NCBI GenBank assembly: GCA_963790045.1
Contig: CAWBMS010000008.1
Coordinates: 124,001 to 188,000, forward strand
Origin: DATKMP01 sp963790045
GTDB taxonomy: Bacteria > Bacteroidota > Ignavibacteria > UBA10030
Reading direction: 5' to 3'
Length of the DNA: 64,000 nucleotides
How positions within the stretch are numbered: the first letter of the stretch is position 1; every line of letters begins with the position of its first letter. The notes below the pieces were generated by a model. That model was given only the letters and a program-made list of their open reading frames with translations, did no database searches and had not been told where the DNA came from. This document shows positions 36,165-43,598 of this stretch, piece after piece. Position numbers and translations under genes: made by a program.

Positions 36165-37610
36165 TCAAAGAACAGTGCCGCCAGTATACTTGTGATACCA
36201 TTCACATTCATCTTTGCGGGTTACCACTTTAGTACTTTTGGCTATATTGCATGCGGCATTATAATCCGCATTGACGATTGTATCAAAATTTTTGCACGAG
36301 GGATTCTTACATTTAAATTCCGATTGACTGATACGTTGTTCTTCTGCTTCACTGCCACATTCGGTACATCGCTGGCTGGTATGATACGGATCAATACAGA
36401 CCACTTCCATTCCTTTGCGGGCAGCTTTATCTTTGATCATCGTTTGTAATTCAAAGTACGACCAATTACGTAGAACAAAATCTCCCTGCAATGATTTTCC
36501 GTTTTCGTCTTTACCGTATCCTTCAAGAAGTTCTAATTTAATAACACCTGCGCGATACTTTTCTGCGAACTCGATAATGCGTCGCGAAACAGTGTGGTTA
36601 TAAGTGCGAACAAAATGACGCTCTTTGTCCTTTAACGCTTCCATAGCTTTCAATTTCTTCCCGCGGCCTTTTCCGCCTTGCGTATTGCGCAAAGCAATTT
36701 GTAAATGCTTTCTGCGTTGCTGCATTTGTGTACGCACACGTAAGAATTCGTTGCGGCTGCCAATTGCCAGACGGGCAAGCCCATCTGATAATGCACAATA
36801 TGCCGGAACATTCAAGCCGAGATCGACGCCAACCGAACGCGCTGTATCTAATACCAGCTTTTCTTCTTCAAATTTTATTGCGAGCAGTAAGAATATTTTT
36901 CTATCCTGCACCTGCATCTGGGAATCACACATTTGGTAATCACCGGCAAGCACACGATCCATAATAATTTCGTTGCCACTACGGTCCCGTCCGAACCGTA
37001 ATTCAAAATTCAACCCTTCTAACCAATGCAACAGAACTTTTCCATCCTTCTTTTCAAACCGGAGACTTTCTTTCATAAACGGAATCGGCATGCCTTTTCG
37101 GAAACTACTAATTGCTCGTTGACCGCGGCGAACATCGAGGAGTTCCTTTTTAAACTTATCTACCACCGCATTATTTAATGCAGCTTTAATATAGGAAGGC
37201 ATATCAGGGAATTCATCGGCAAGCATTTGGTAGGTGGAGTTCTTTTCCCCTGTAACATAAAATGCTTCTGCTTCCGTGCGTGCCTCTAATGTTAAAGTGG
37301 CTTTTGCTTTGGTAAGTTTCTCTAATTTTTTCTGTAATTTTTCTGCCGCGGCTTCGTCGGCTTCTTTCTTTTTTGCTTCTAAAGTTTTTTTATAATCTTC
37401 TTTAATTTCCTGCGCCTTTTCGGAAAGTTTTTCATCTGTCCATACGATTCGTTGTTTGAATGTGTCGTTAAAGTATTGATTGCTAACAATGAGATTTGCT
37501 GCACGGAAAACATCGTTGCTTAGTTGCCGTAAATACCGCCACGCCAAATTACGTTTTTCAGCATCTTGTTCATCTATCCATAATTCTATTTTACGGGTTA
37601 TGATCGGCAT
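36165..37610 (-). CDS. cas12f1: Compact RNA-guided nuclease Cas12f (type V-F)
   Basis: The 481-residue protein has a split RuvC domain: RuvC-I SVGVDLGLNVPAY (D263), RuvC-II GVIKLELLEGY (E360) and RuvC-III VNADYNAACNIA (D449). A zinc ribbon with C415, C418, C434 and C439 sits between II and III. EIIMDRVLAGDYQMCDSQM before RuvC-I resembles the corresponding part of the Acidibacillus Cas12f1. The N-terminal half has a Lys/Glu coiled coil at about 60-110. Size, intact catalytic residues and the adjoining array support Cas12f rather than a transposon TnpB, the nearest alternative. No cas1, cas2 or cas4 is present. A 73-base leader block shared with RAYT3 lies upstream. Confidence 0.85.
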   Translation of the reverse strand: MPIITRKIELWIDEQDAEKRNLAWRYLRQLSNDVFRAANLIVSNQYFNDTFKQRIVWTDEKLSEKAQEIKEDYKKTLEAKKKEADEAAAEKLQKKLEKLTKAKATLTLEARTEAEAFYVTGEKNSTYQMLADEFPDMPSYIKAALNNAVVDKFKKELLDVRRGQRAISSFRKGMPIPFMKESLRFEKKDGKVLLHWLEGLNFELRFGRDRSGNEIIMDRVLAGDYQMCDSQMQVQDRKIFLLLAIKFEEEKLVLDTARSVGVDLGLNVPAYCALSDGLARLAIGSRNEFLRVRTQMQQRRKHLQIALRNTQGGKGRGKKLKAMEALKDKERHFVRTYNHTVSRRIIEFAEKYRAGVIKLELLEGYGKDENGKSLQGDFVLRNWSYFELQTMIKDKAARKGMEVVCIDPYHTSQRCTECGSEAEEQRISQSEFKCKNPSCKNFDTIVNADYNAACNIAKSTKVVTRKDECEWYHKYTGGTVL

Positions 37611-37660
37611 ACTGCATGCTTCCGTGTTAAATTATTTCTTTGTCTCTTCATCTCACTCCG

Positions 37661-37733
37661 CCGACTTCCCCAAACGCACTCCTTGGAGAAGCACATTATA
37701 TCCAACCGTTTTAAACTTGCTGTAAAGTTACAT
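37661..37733. repeat. Shared upstream block, copy 1 (before cas12f)
   Basis: About 75 bases recur almost unchanged at 38796-38873. The common text includes CCGACTTCCCCAAACGCACT, then CCTTGGAGAAGCAC, AACCGTTTTAAACTTG and TAAAGTTACAT. On the minus strand it stands 50 bases upstream of the cas12f ATG. CTTCTCC and GGGGAAG can form a small hairpin within it. It may be a promoter-leader segment carried with both genes or an end of a former element. Confidence 0.7.
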
Positions 37734-37972
37734 GAACGCCTTATTAAAAGCAAATAAATTACTTCTGCTTCGATCATAATATTGTATTTCCCAATAATCC
37801 ATTATCCTCATGCCTGCGCTCGGTATCGGTTGCCCAACATTGAATGTCCTCACCATGAATTTAATTCATTGCTCCATGTTGTGGGCACGTTCCGCCAAAT
37901 AGACTGCGGATAAACGCAACGTGCCCCTGCCGATTTTAATCAATACAACAATATTCTGAAAATAATTTTCCA
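37734..37972. other. Gene-free stretch with a long inverted repeat
   Basis: No gene is supported. GGGCACGTT at 37883 and AACGTGCCC at 37918 form a stem around an inner CCGC/GCGG pairing, giving a hairpin of 44 bases. It has no T-run and resembles a solitary REP-like palindrome, of a sequence not matching families A, B or C. Confidence 0.55.
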
Positions 37973-38133
37973 TCGTAGGGACGTGATTCATCACGTCCAT
38001 TTTATTTATTATATCCCTTTCTTGCATCACGTCCTCATAACGAATTTATGAATCAAATTAATGGATTTGATGAATCAAATTAATGGATTTGATAAATCAA
38101 ATTAATGGATTTGATGAATCAAATCCCTACGAT
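37973..38133. repeat. REP-type palindromes and 22-nt tandem repeats, family C
   Basis: The block begins TCGTAGGGACGTGATTCATC and CACGTCC, a palindrome around GTGATTCATCAC. It ends GGATTTGATGAATCAAATCC and CTACGA, so the outer CGTAGGG and CCCTACG also pair. Between them three tandem 22-base units starting ATGAATCAAATTAATGG lie at 38048-38113. The block reaches into the RAYT3 gene, whose TAG stop codon is provided by the terminal CTACGA. Confidence 0.82.
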
Positions 38134-38768
38134 GATATATCTGCGTTGAACAATCGTTGTACACTGTCGGGATGTTCATGATCCATTGCCCACATCACAG
38201 GGTTTCCGGCAATATATTTACGAATGTTGTTCAATTCTTTATCGCTGCGAATAACATGTTCGTAGAAACGGGATTGCCAACGGAAATTATCATATCCCGC
38301 ATCGTGAATAAATTTCGTCGTCCGCGCTTTATAATGGCGAACAATTTTACCTAAGGTCAATTTTGGATTTTTCATCAATCCCCATTCATTCGTAGGGACG
38401 TGATTTATCACGTCCTGATTTATATCCGCATGATTAACCACGTCCGAATGGTTCATCGCATCCCCGTTTAGGATTTGATGAATCAAATCCCTACGATGGT
38501 CATATTCCAACAATACCAATATTCCATGAACGTGATTGGGCATTATGATATATTCATCCAATTGCACATTTGCAAAATGTTTTGTTATATCGTTCCAACA
38601 ACGCTCTGCAATTATTCCAATCGGCAACAAATGGATTGCTTCGTCATTTATTTCACCAAACATATTTTCATGATTATGCGTGCAAATCGTAATAAAATAT
38701 CCGCCCGGCATCGAGTAGTCGTACTCTTTTAATCGAATGGATTTTCTCTGACAACGTGTTGCAATCAT
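38127..38768 (-). CDS. REP-associated tyrosine transposase RAYT3 (Y1/HUH) with an internal REP
   Basis: The 213-residue protein starts with RKSIRLKEYDYSMPGGYFIT, the usual opening of the third RAYT-like group. The HUH motif is IIMPNHVHGIL (H79, H81) and the catalytic Tyr is in WQSRFYEHVIRSDKEL (Y169). NIRKYIAGNP lies near the end. Residues about 91-126, rich in Asn, His, Asp and Val (MNHSDVVNHADINQDVINHV), are encoded by family C REP DNA inserted in frame between the two catalytic motifs. The stop codon also comes from a REP. Family C palindromes follow the gene. It may remain active, since the insert falls in a variable loop. Confidence 0.85.
   Translation of the reverse strand: MIATRCQRKSIRLKEYDYSMPGGYFITICTHNHENMFGEINDEAIHLLPIGIIAERCWNDITKHFANVQLDEYIIMPNHVHGILVLLEYDHRRDLIHQILNGDAMNHSDVVNHADINQDVINHVPTNEWGLMKNPKLTLGKIVRHYKARTTKFIHDAGYDNFRWQSRFYEHVIRSDKELNNIRKYIAGNPVMWAMDHEHPDSVQRLFNADISS
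38390..38497. repeat. Family C REP inserted inside the RAYT3 gene
   Basis: The segment runs from CGTAGGGACGTGATTTATCA to GGATTTGATGAATCAAATCC and CTACGATGG, with further GTGATTTATCAC-type and AACCACGTCC pieces in between. It is the same REP pair, with the same outer arms, as at 37973. Its length is about 108 bases, a multiple of three with no stop in the RAYT3 frame. Confidence 0.8.
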
Positions 38769-38795
38769 CGTATGTATCTCTTTGTTTTTATTCCA

Positions 38796-38873
38796 CCGAC
38801 TTCCCCAAACGCACTCCTTGGAGAAGCACTTTGTATCTACCTAACCGTTTTAAACTTGGTTTAAAGTTACATT
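38796..38873. repeat. Shared upstream block, copy 2 (before RAYT3)
   Basis: This is the second copy of the block at 37661, 28 bases upstream of the RAYT3 ATG. Differences cluster in the CACTTTGTATCTACCTAACC part. The two copies are in the same orientation, about 1.1 kb apart, and bracket RAYT3 together with its family C repeats. Confidence 0.7.
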
Positions 38874-38937
38874 ATCAAATATTAAAACGCAAGGGGAAGA
38901 AGAGAAAAGAGGCAATTGCTATGAATTTTTTAGGGAA

Positions 38938-39070
38938 TCAGGTAGAAACATAACCAAAATAGGTTTGAGTAAACAGTTTCAGAAGGTTCTCTTCACGACG
39001 ATTAAACCGATATTCAACGTCTTTCGTTGTGCGCAAAATCCCTGATGCAAGCCCACAACGTGAAGAACTC
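38938..39070 (-). pseudogene. Possible transposase C-terminal remnant (IS1595-like)
   Basis: A minus-strand frame without a start encodes about 44 residues ending in a TGA at 38940. It contains TKDVEYRFNRREENLLKLFT, which resembles the C-terminal E-W-R-F-N-N-R motif of IS1595-type transposases. No upstream part, inverted repeat or target duplication is visible. The identification is tentative. Confidence 0.3.
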
Positions 39071-39075
39071 TATAA

Positions 39076-39109
39076 AAAAGAAAAGGCAGTCACAAAAGTT
39101 GTGACTGCC
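39076..39109 (-). terminator. Rho-independent terminator after tRNA-fMet
   Basis: On the minus strand GGCAGTCACAA and TTGTGACTGCC form a perfect eleven-base stem with a three-base loop, followed by TTTTCTTTTTT. It begins six bases after the tRNA 3' end. Confidence 0.92.
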
Positions 39110-39114
39110 GAGAG

Positions 39115-39187
<73 letters not shown>

Positions 39188-39414
39188 ATCATTATATACA
39201 TTAATATAACGATTGCTTGCCCCGTAATCAAGGTAATTCTTTTTTCATTTTTTGCATCATTTCCTCATCATTCTTCCATTGACTTCTCAAATAACCTTTG
39301 CGATATTATCGCCACGAAATATTGTTTAGTTCAAAGCTTTTGCTTTGGAACCTGCCCGGCTGCTGCCATCAAGTGCAACGGCGGCAGATCTACAAACCAG
39401 TTTTAGGAGTTCCT

Positions 39415-40747
39415 ATGAAACGGACCAGAGTCATTATTATGGGCGCCGCGGGACGGGACTTCCACAATTTCAATACCGTCTTCCGCATAGACGACCGATA
39501 CGAAGTCGTCGCTTTCACCGCAACACAAATTCCCAACATCGATGGACGCAAGTACCCGGCAGAACTTGCCGGTGCATTGTATCCGCACGGCATTCCCATT
39601 TTTCCCGAAACGGAATTAACGCGCCTCATTAAAGAGATGCATGCCGATGAAGTGATCTTTGCTTACAGCGATGTTCCCTTTCAGTATGTGATGAGTAAGG
39701 CAGCGCTTGTGATGGCGGCAGGCGCTGATTTCAAAGTTCAAGGTGCGGCGCCAACGATGTTGAAAAGTAAAGTTCCGGTAATTGCCGTTGTTGCCGTGCG
39801 AACCGGAGCCGGCAAAAGTCAAACGTCGCGTAAAGTGTGTAATATTTTGAGAGCCGCGGGAAAACGTGTTGTGGCAATCAGGCATCCGATGCCGTACGGA
39901 GATTTGGTAAAGCAAAAAGTGCAGCGGTATTCTTCGTTAGAAGATTTGAAAACGTACGAATGCACAGTAGAAGAAATGGAAGAATACGAACCGCATATCG
40001 TGAACGGCACGATGATTTATGCCGGTGTTGATTATGAAGCGATCTTACGGCAAGCGGAACAAGAAGCCGATGTGATCGTGTGGGATGGCGGCAATAACGA
40101 CATGTCATTCTATCAACCCGATCTCACTATTCTCGTCGCCGATCCCCATCGTCCCGGGGCATGAAATTTCCTATTATCCCGGCGCCGTTAATTTATATCT
40201 TGCAGATGTGGTCATCATCAACAAAGTGGAAACGGCAGCACGTGAAAACATCGATGCTGTTCGAAAAAATATCGTTACAATCAATCCGAAGGCAGTCATC
40301 ATCGAAGCAGCTTCACCCATTACGGTGGATGATGAATCCATCATTCGCAATAAACGTGTGCTCGTTGTGGAAGATGGTCCAACGCTCACACACGGCGAAA
40401 TGACATACGGCGCAGGAGTGGTTGCCGCGCGTATGTTCGGCGCAAAAGAACTTGTCGATCCACGGCCGTGGGTTGTAAATTCTATTGCTGAAACTTTCCA
40501 AAAATATCCGCACATTGGTATATTACTGCCTGCGATGGGCTATGGTGGAAAACAAATCAAAGATTTGGAAACCACCATTAATCGTGTTGAATGCGATTCG
40601 GTAATCATCGGCACGCCGATCGATCTGCGCCGCATCATCAACATCAACAAACCGTCCACGCGTGTGCGATATGAATTAGATGAAATTGCAAAGCCCGATT
40701 TGCACGACATCCTGCAAACATTTTTACAGAAACACGGATTGACATAA
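39415..40747 (+). pseudogene. Cyclic 2,3-diphosphoglycerate synthetase-like GTPase, one frameshift
   Basis: Two frames make one protein of about 443 residues. The first runs MKRTRVIIMGAAGRDFHNFN to TILVADPHRPG, with the P-loop-like VRTGAGKSQTSRK (about 127) and DVIVWDGGNND (about 220). The second resumes with HEISYYPGAVNLYLADVVII and ends near 40747, including VLVVEDGPTLTHGEMTYGAG. The shift occurs at 40156-40162 in CCCGGGGCATG, where one G too many explains it. The family is related to archaeal cyclic diphosphoglycerate synthetase, with unclear bacterial role. An AGGAGT site precedes the ATG. argF follows after 18 bases. Confidence 0.75.
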
Positions 40748-40765
40748 CTTGAAGGAGAGCTACAC

Positions 40766-41714
40766 ATGAAACGAGATTTTCTAAGTATCAACGATTGGTC
40801 CACCAAAGAGCTGTTGGAAGTTTTAAAAATTTCCCGGCAAATGAAAGCCAATCCAAAAAAGTTTTCCAAAGCGCTTGCCGGAAAATCAGTCGCATTGATT
40901 TTTGAAAAACAATCGCTGCGCACGCACGTAACGTTTGAAATCGGTGCAAAGCAAATGGGAGCGAACACCACATACCTCACGAATGCGGACATCAGTCTGG
41001 GCAAACGCGAAACGATCTATGATGTGGCAAAAAATTTGGAACGCTGGGTGGATGCTGTCGTCATCCGTACGTATGCGCAGCAAAATGTTGTCGAGCTTGC
41101 CAAGTTACGGTTCTCATGTCGTCATCAATGCGCTGACGGATCACGAACATCCATGTCAAGCAGTTGGCGATTTCATGACCATACAGGAACATCTTAAAAC
41201 ATTCAAGGGGAAAAAATTTGTATGGATCGGCGATGGCAACAATGTCTGTCATTCGTTGATGCTGCTTGCGGCAAAAGTCGGAATGAATTTTACTGCTGTT
41301 ACACCGCCGACACATAAACCGGATACACAGGTTGTTGCGGCTGCAATCGAAGAGGCAAAAAAGACAGGCGCTGTTATTGAAATCATTCACGATCCGGTTG
41401 CCGGCGCAACAAATGCCGATGTGATTTATACAGATGTCTGGATTAGCATGGGACAGGAAGCCGAACGTGAAACAAAGATGCAGGCGTTTCGTGCATATCA
41501 AGTGAATGCAGATTTGATGAAGCGTGCAAAACCGACCGCCATCTTCCTGCATTGTTTACCGGCACATCGCGGTGAAGAAGTTACCGCAGCTGTGATCGAC
41601 TCTCCGCAATCAGCAGTGTTTGATGAAGCGGAGAATCGCCTGCATTCTCAAAAGGCAATTTTGTATTACGCATTGCAGAAAAGCAAGCGCAGTAAGAAAT
41701 TACGTCGCAGATAA
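40766..41714 (+). pseudogene. argF: Ornithine carbamoyltransferase, one frameshift
   Basis: The joined product (about 316 residues) makes citrulline from ornithine and carbamoyl phosphate. Present are the carbamoyl-phosphate loop KQSLRTHVTFE, then TDHEHPCQAVGDF, the ornithine motif WISMGQEAE (a variant of the usual SMG loop), and FLHCLPAHRGEEV. The frame changes near 41106 in GCCAAGTTACGG, where one T too many explains it (KYGSHVVINALTDH is expected). Other parts are intact, so an assembly error is plausible. It follows the GTPase gene closely. Its last 100 codon-bases and the downstream hairpin are repeated at 42892-43047. Confidence 0.85.
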
Positions 41715-41771
41715 TTTATGATAGATTTTTCACCTTGCTCCTGAAACCAATTTCAGCAGCAAGGTGATAGA
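41616..41771. repeat. Direct repeat of the argF 3' end, copy 1
   Basis: The last 99 bases of argF with the following hairpin (CACCTTGCT/AGCAAGGTG around TGAAACCAATTTCA) form a 156-base block. It recurs without any indel at 42892-43047. About eight or nine differences fall in the first 50 bases plus one further on; the remainder is identical. Confidence 0.9.
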
Positions 41772-41891
41772 TAGAATTCAAACAGCTCTTGATCATACTC
41801 AATTCAGGATTACAAATTTTTTCATGATGCGGATAAATTATTTCAATAAGTATAGAACGATGATGGAGTAGCCCAGAAATTGTTCTGGTTT

Positions 41892-42688
41892 TTATTTGCA
41901 GATACCTCCTTGTCCCACATATTGGAAAGCTTCTATTGGCATTTGGGTAATTTTGGACACATAAAAGAAATTATCGATATACGCTTCGGTTAAAAATTTA
42001 TCATTCGTCGAATAGGTGAGAAATGTGCGGAATGATATTGGAGTAGAGATCGTATTAAATTCTGAATACAAAAGAGTAAATTTTTTAGGTACAAATTCAT
42101 TATTTAGATCTGGCAACCATTTCCCAGATTGATTATCCAAGTAAAAAACAGTAGGAAAAGGCAATGAAGTATCCTTCATTGATGCTATGCCGGGTTGAAG
42201 ATCTTCAACCTTCTTCTCTGCAATAGTATGCATCGCCATGGAGATGATAGTGCCGGGCGGGATAAAGGTAATCCTCTCTGGTTTCGTGATTTGTGATATT
42301 GATGACCATGTGGTAGATCGATTTGCAAAATCTTCAAGTGTTGTAAATGCAGAACCATTGGTTGTCATGGTCGTCAGTACCATCCCAATAATCATGTCTT
42401 TGTCTCTCCGGTAATAAAAGAACATTTTTTCCAATCGATATAGATCGGTTGATTCAATTTATTGCGAATCAACATCTCAATCGTTCCATTCATCTCCCAA
42501 AAAGAATATGTAACTGAGATGGTGTCATTTTCATATTCAAAATATTGTCCGATTTTTGGACAATTCGTTGATCGTACATCCATCAGTAATACATTGGTTT
42601 GTTGGATAGAAGAGGGCATGCATCCGCTCCACAAACAACCAAACAAAAGGAAGAAGAAACCTGCAAACAATTTCAATACCGTTTTCAT
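41892..42688 (-). pseudogene. Hypothetical lipoprotein, one frameshift
   Basis: The first frame (42688-42392) has a signal peptide and a lipobox, FGCLWSGC, then YFEYENDTISVTYSFWE and KLNQPIYIDWKKCSFITG. The second frame (about 42434-41892) continues with SITKPERITFIPPGTIIS-like text (ITKPERITFIPPGTIIS) and SFRTFLTYSTND. Together they resemble one Bacteroidota lipoprotein family of about 265 residues with no known function. The break lies near 42395, where the first frame stops just after GETKT. It sits between the two copies of the argF 3' end. Confidence 0.6.
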
Positions 42689-42891
42689 CTTTAACCTCCT
42701 GATACTTAATAATTATAACTTTCATTGTTGCTTTTATGTATTGTGAGATCACAAGTAATATGCCAAAGAAGTTGTGGATTTTCAAGACGATATCTCATTA
42801 ATTAAACTTGAATTGTCTGGAATTCTATTCATTGTGTCTATTTGAAAGTACATCAGAACGATGAATGGTGAACAATAACAATAAACCTTTT

Positions 42892-43047
42892 GTCTTCGAT
42901 GAAGCAGAAAATCGTTTGCATTTTCAAAAGGCAATTTTGTATTACGCATTGCAGAAAAGCAAGCGCAGTAAAAAATTACGTCGCAGATAATTTATGATAG
43001 ATTTTTCACCTTGCTCCTGAAACCAATTTCAGCAGCAAGGTGATAGA
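42892..43047. repeat. Direct repeat of the argF 3' end, copy 2 (argF remnant)
   Basis: This copy encodes VFDEAENRLHFQKAILYYAL and the rest of the argF C terminus with its stop codon and the hairpin. Most differences from copy 1 are synonymous, so it derives from a diverged argF rather than a fresh tandem copy. It has no start codon and would not be expressed alone. The stretch 43048-43239 contains nothing recognisable. Confidence 0.9.
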
Positions 43048-43239
43048 CAACGATTCATATCAAAAGGGCTGGTTGATGGAACTCACCATTCAAGCCGTGC
43101 TCGGGCAAAGAATGTATCATAGCATCATCAGCCGGCTGCTGTAACACCATACATTTCCATAAACTTTACCCATTCAAAATTTCATAAAATTATTTTATTG
43201 CCTTGCATCCTCAGTTTTTGTATATTAGGAATGTTATAT

Positions 43240-43312
43240 TGCCCTGTGGTGTAATTGGCAACACGTCTGACTCTGGATCAGAAGAGTCCAGGTTCGATTC
43301 CTGGCGGGGCAG
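43240..43312 (+). tRNA. tRNA-Gln (anticodon CTG)
   Basis: Acceptor TGCCCTG pairs with CGGGGCA. The anticodon stem TCTGA/TCAGA closes the loop CTCTGGA, giving anticodon CTG for CAG codons. The T loop is TTCGATT. CCA is not encoded. Confidence 0.93.
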
Positions 43313-43380
43313 CAAATTATTGAAAATTGATACAATTTCGAGTAATTGAGACTCGAACGCATTACTTTACAATCTGTAAT

Positions 43381-43453
43381 GGCCCTATCGTCTAAGGGTT
43401 TAGGACGTGACCCTCTCAAGGTCGAAATACGGGTTCGAATCCCGTTGGGGCTA
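43381..43453 (+). tRNA. tRNA-Glu (anticodon CTC)
   Basis: Acceptor GGCCCTA pairs with TGGGGCT with one G:U end pair. The anticodon arm TGACC CTCTCAA GGTCG gives CTC for GAG codons. The T loop is TTCGAAT. It stands 68 bases after tRNA-Gln, so the two are likely one transcript. Confidence 0.92.
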
Positions 43454-43598
43454 CGTTACAATAGTCAAGGCATGAATCTGGGAGGGCAGCTGTTATCAAT
43501 TTTTCAATTATTTTCATTTCATGTAATTTTTTTGTTGCTCCTTTCGTTAAGAATTTCTATTTTCAGCCATCTAATTTGTCCCATCAATGAGAAACGCT

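Noticed and set aside
36165..37610. Cas12f gene read as a plain transposon TnpB
   Set aside because: The adjoining array on the same strand, a structured RNA between them, and the longer N-terminal half favour Cas12f. No transposon ends are visible, although TnpB remains the nearest alternative.
41730..41767. The hairpin after argF as a rho-independent terminator
   Set aside because: The stem is strong but no T-run follows it on the plus strand, so it is noted only as part of the duplicated block.
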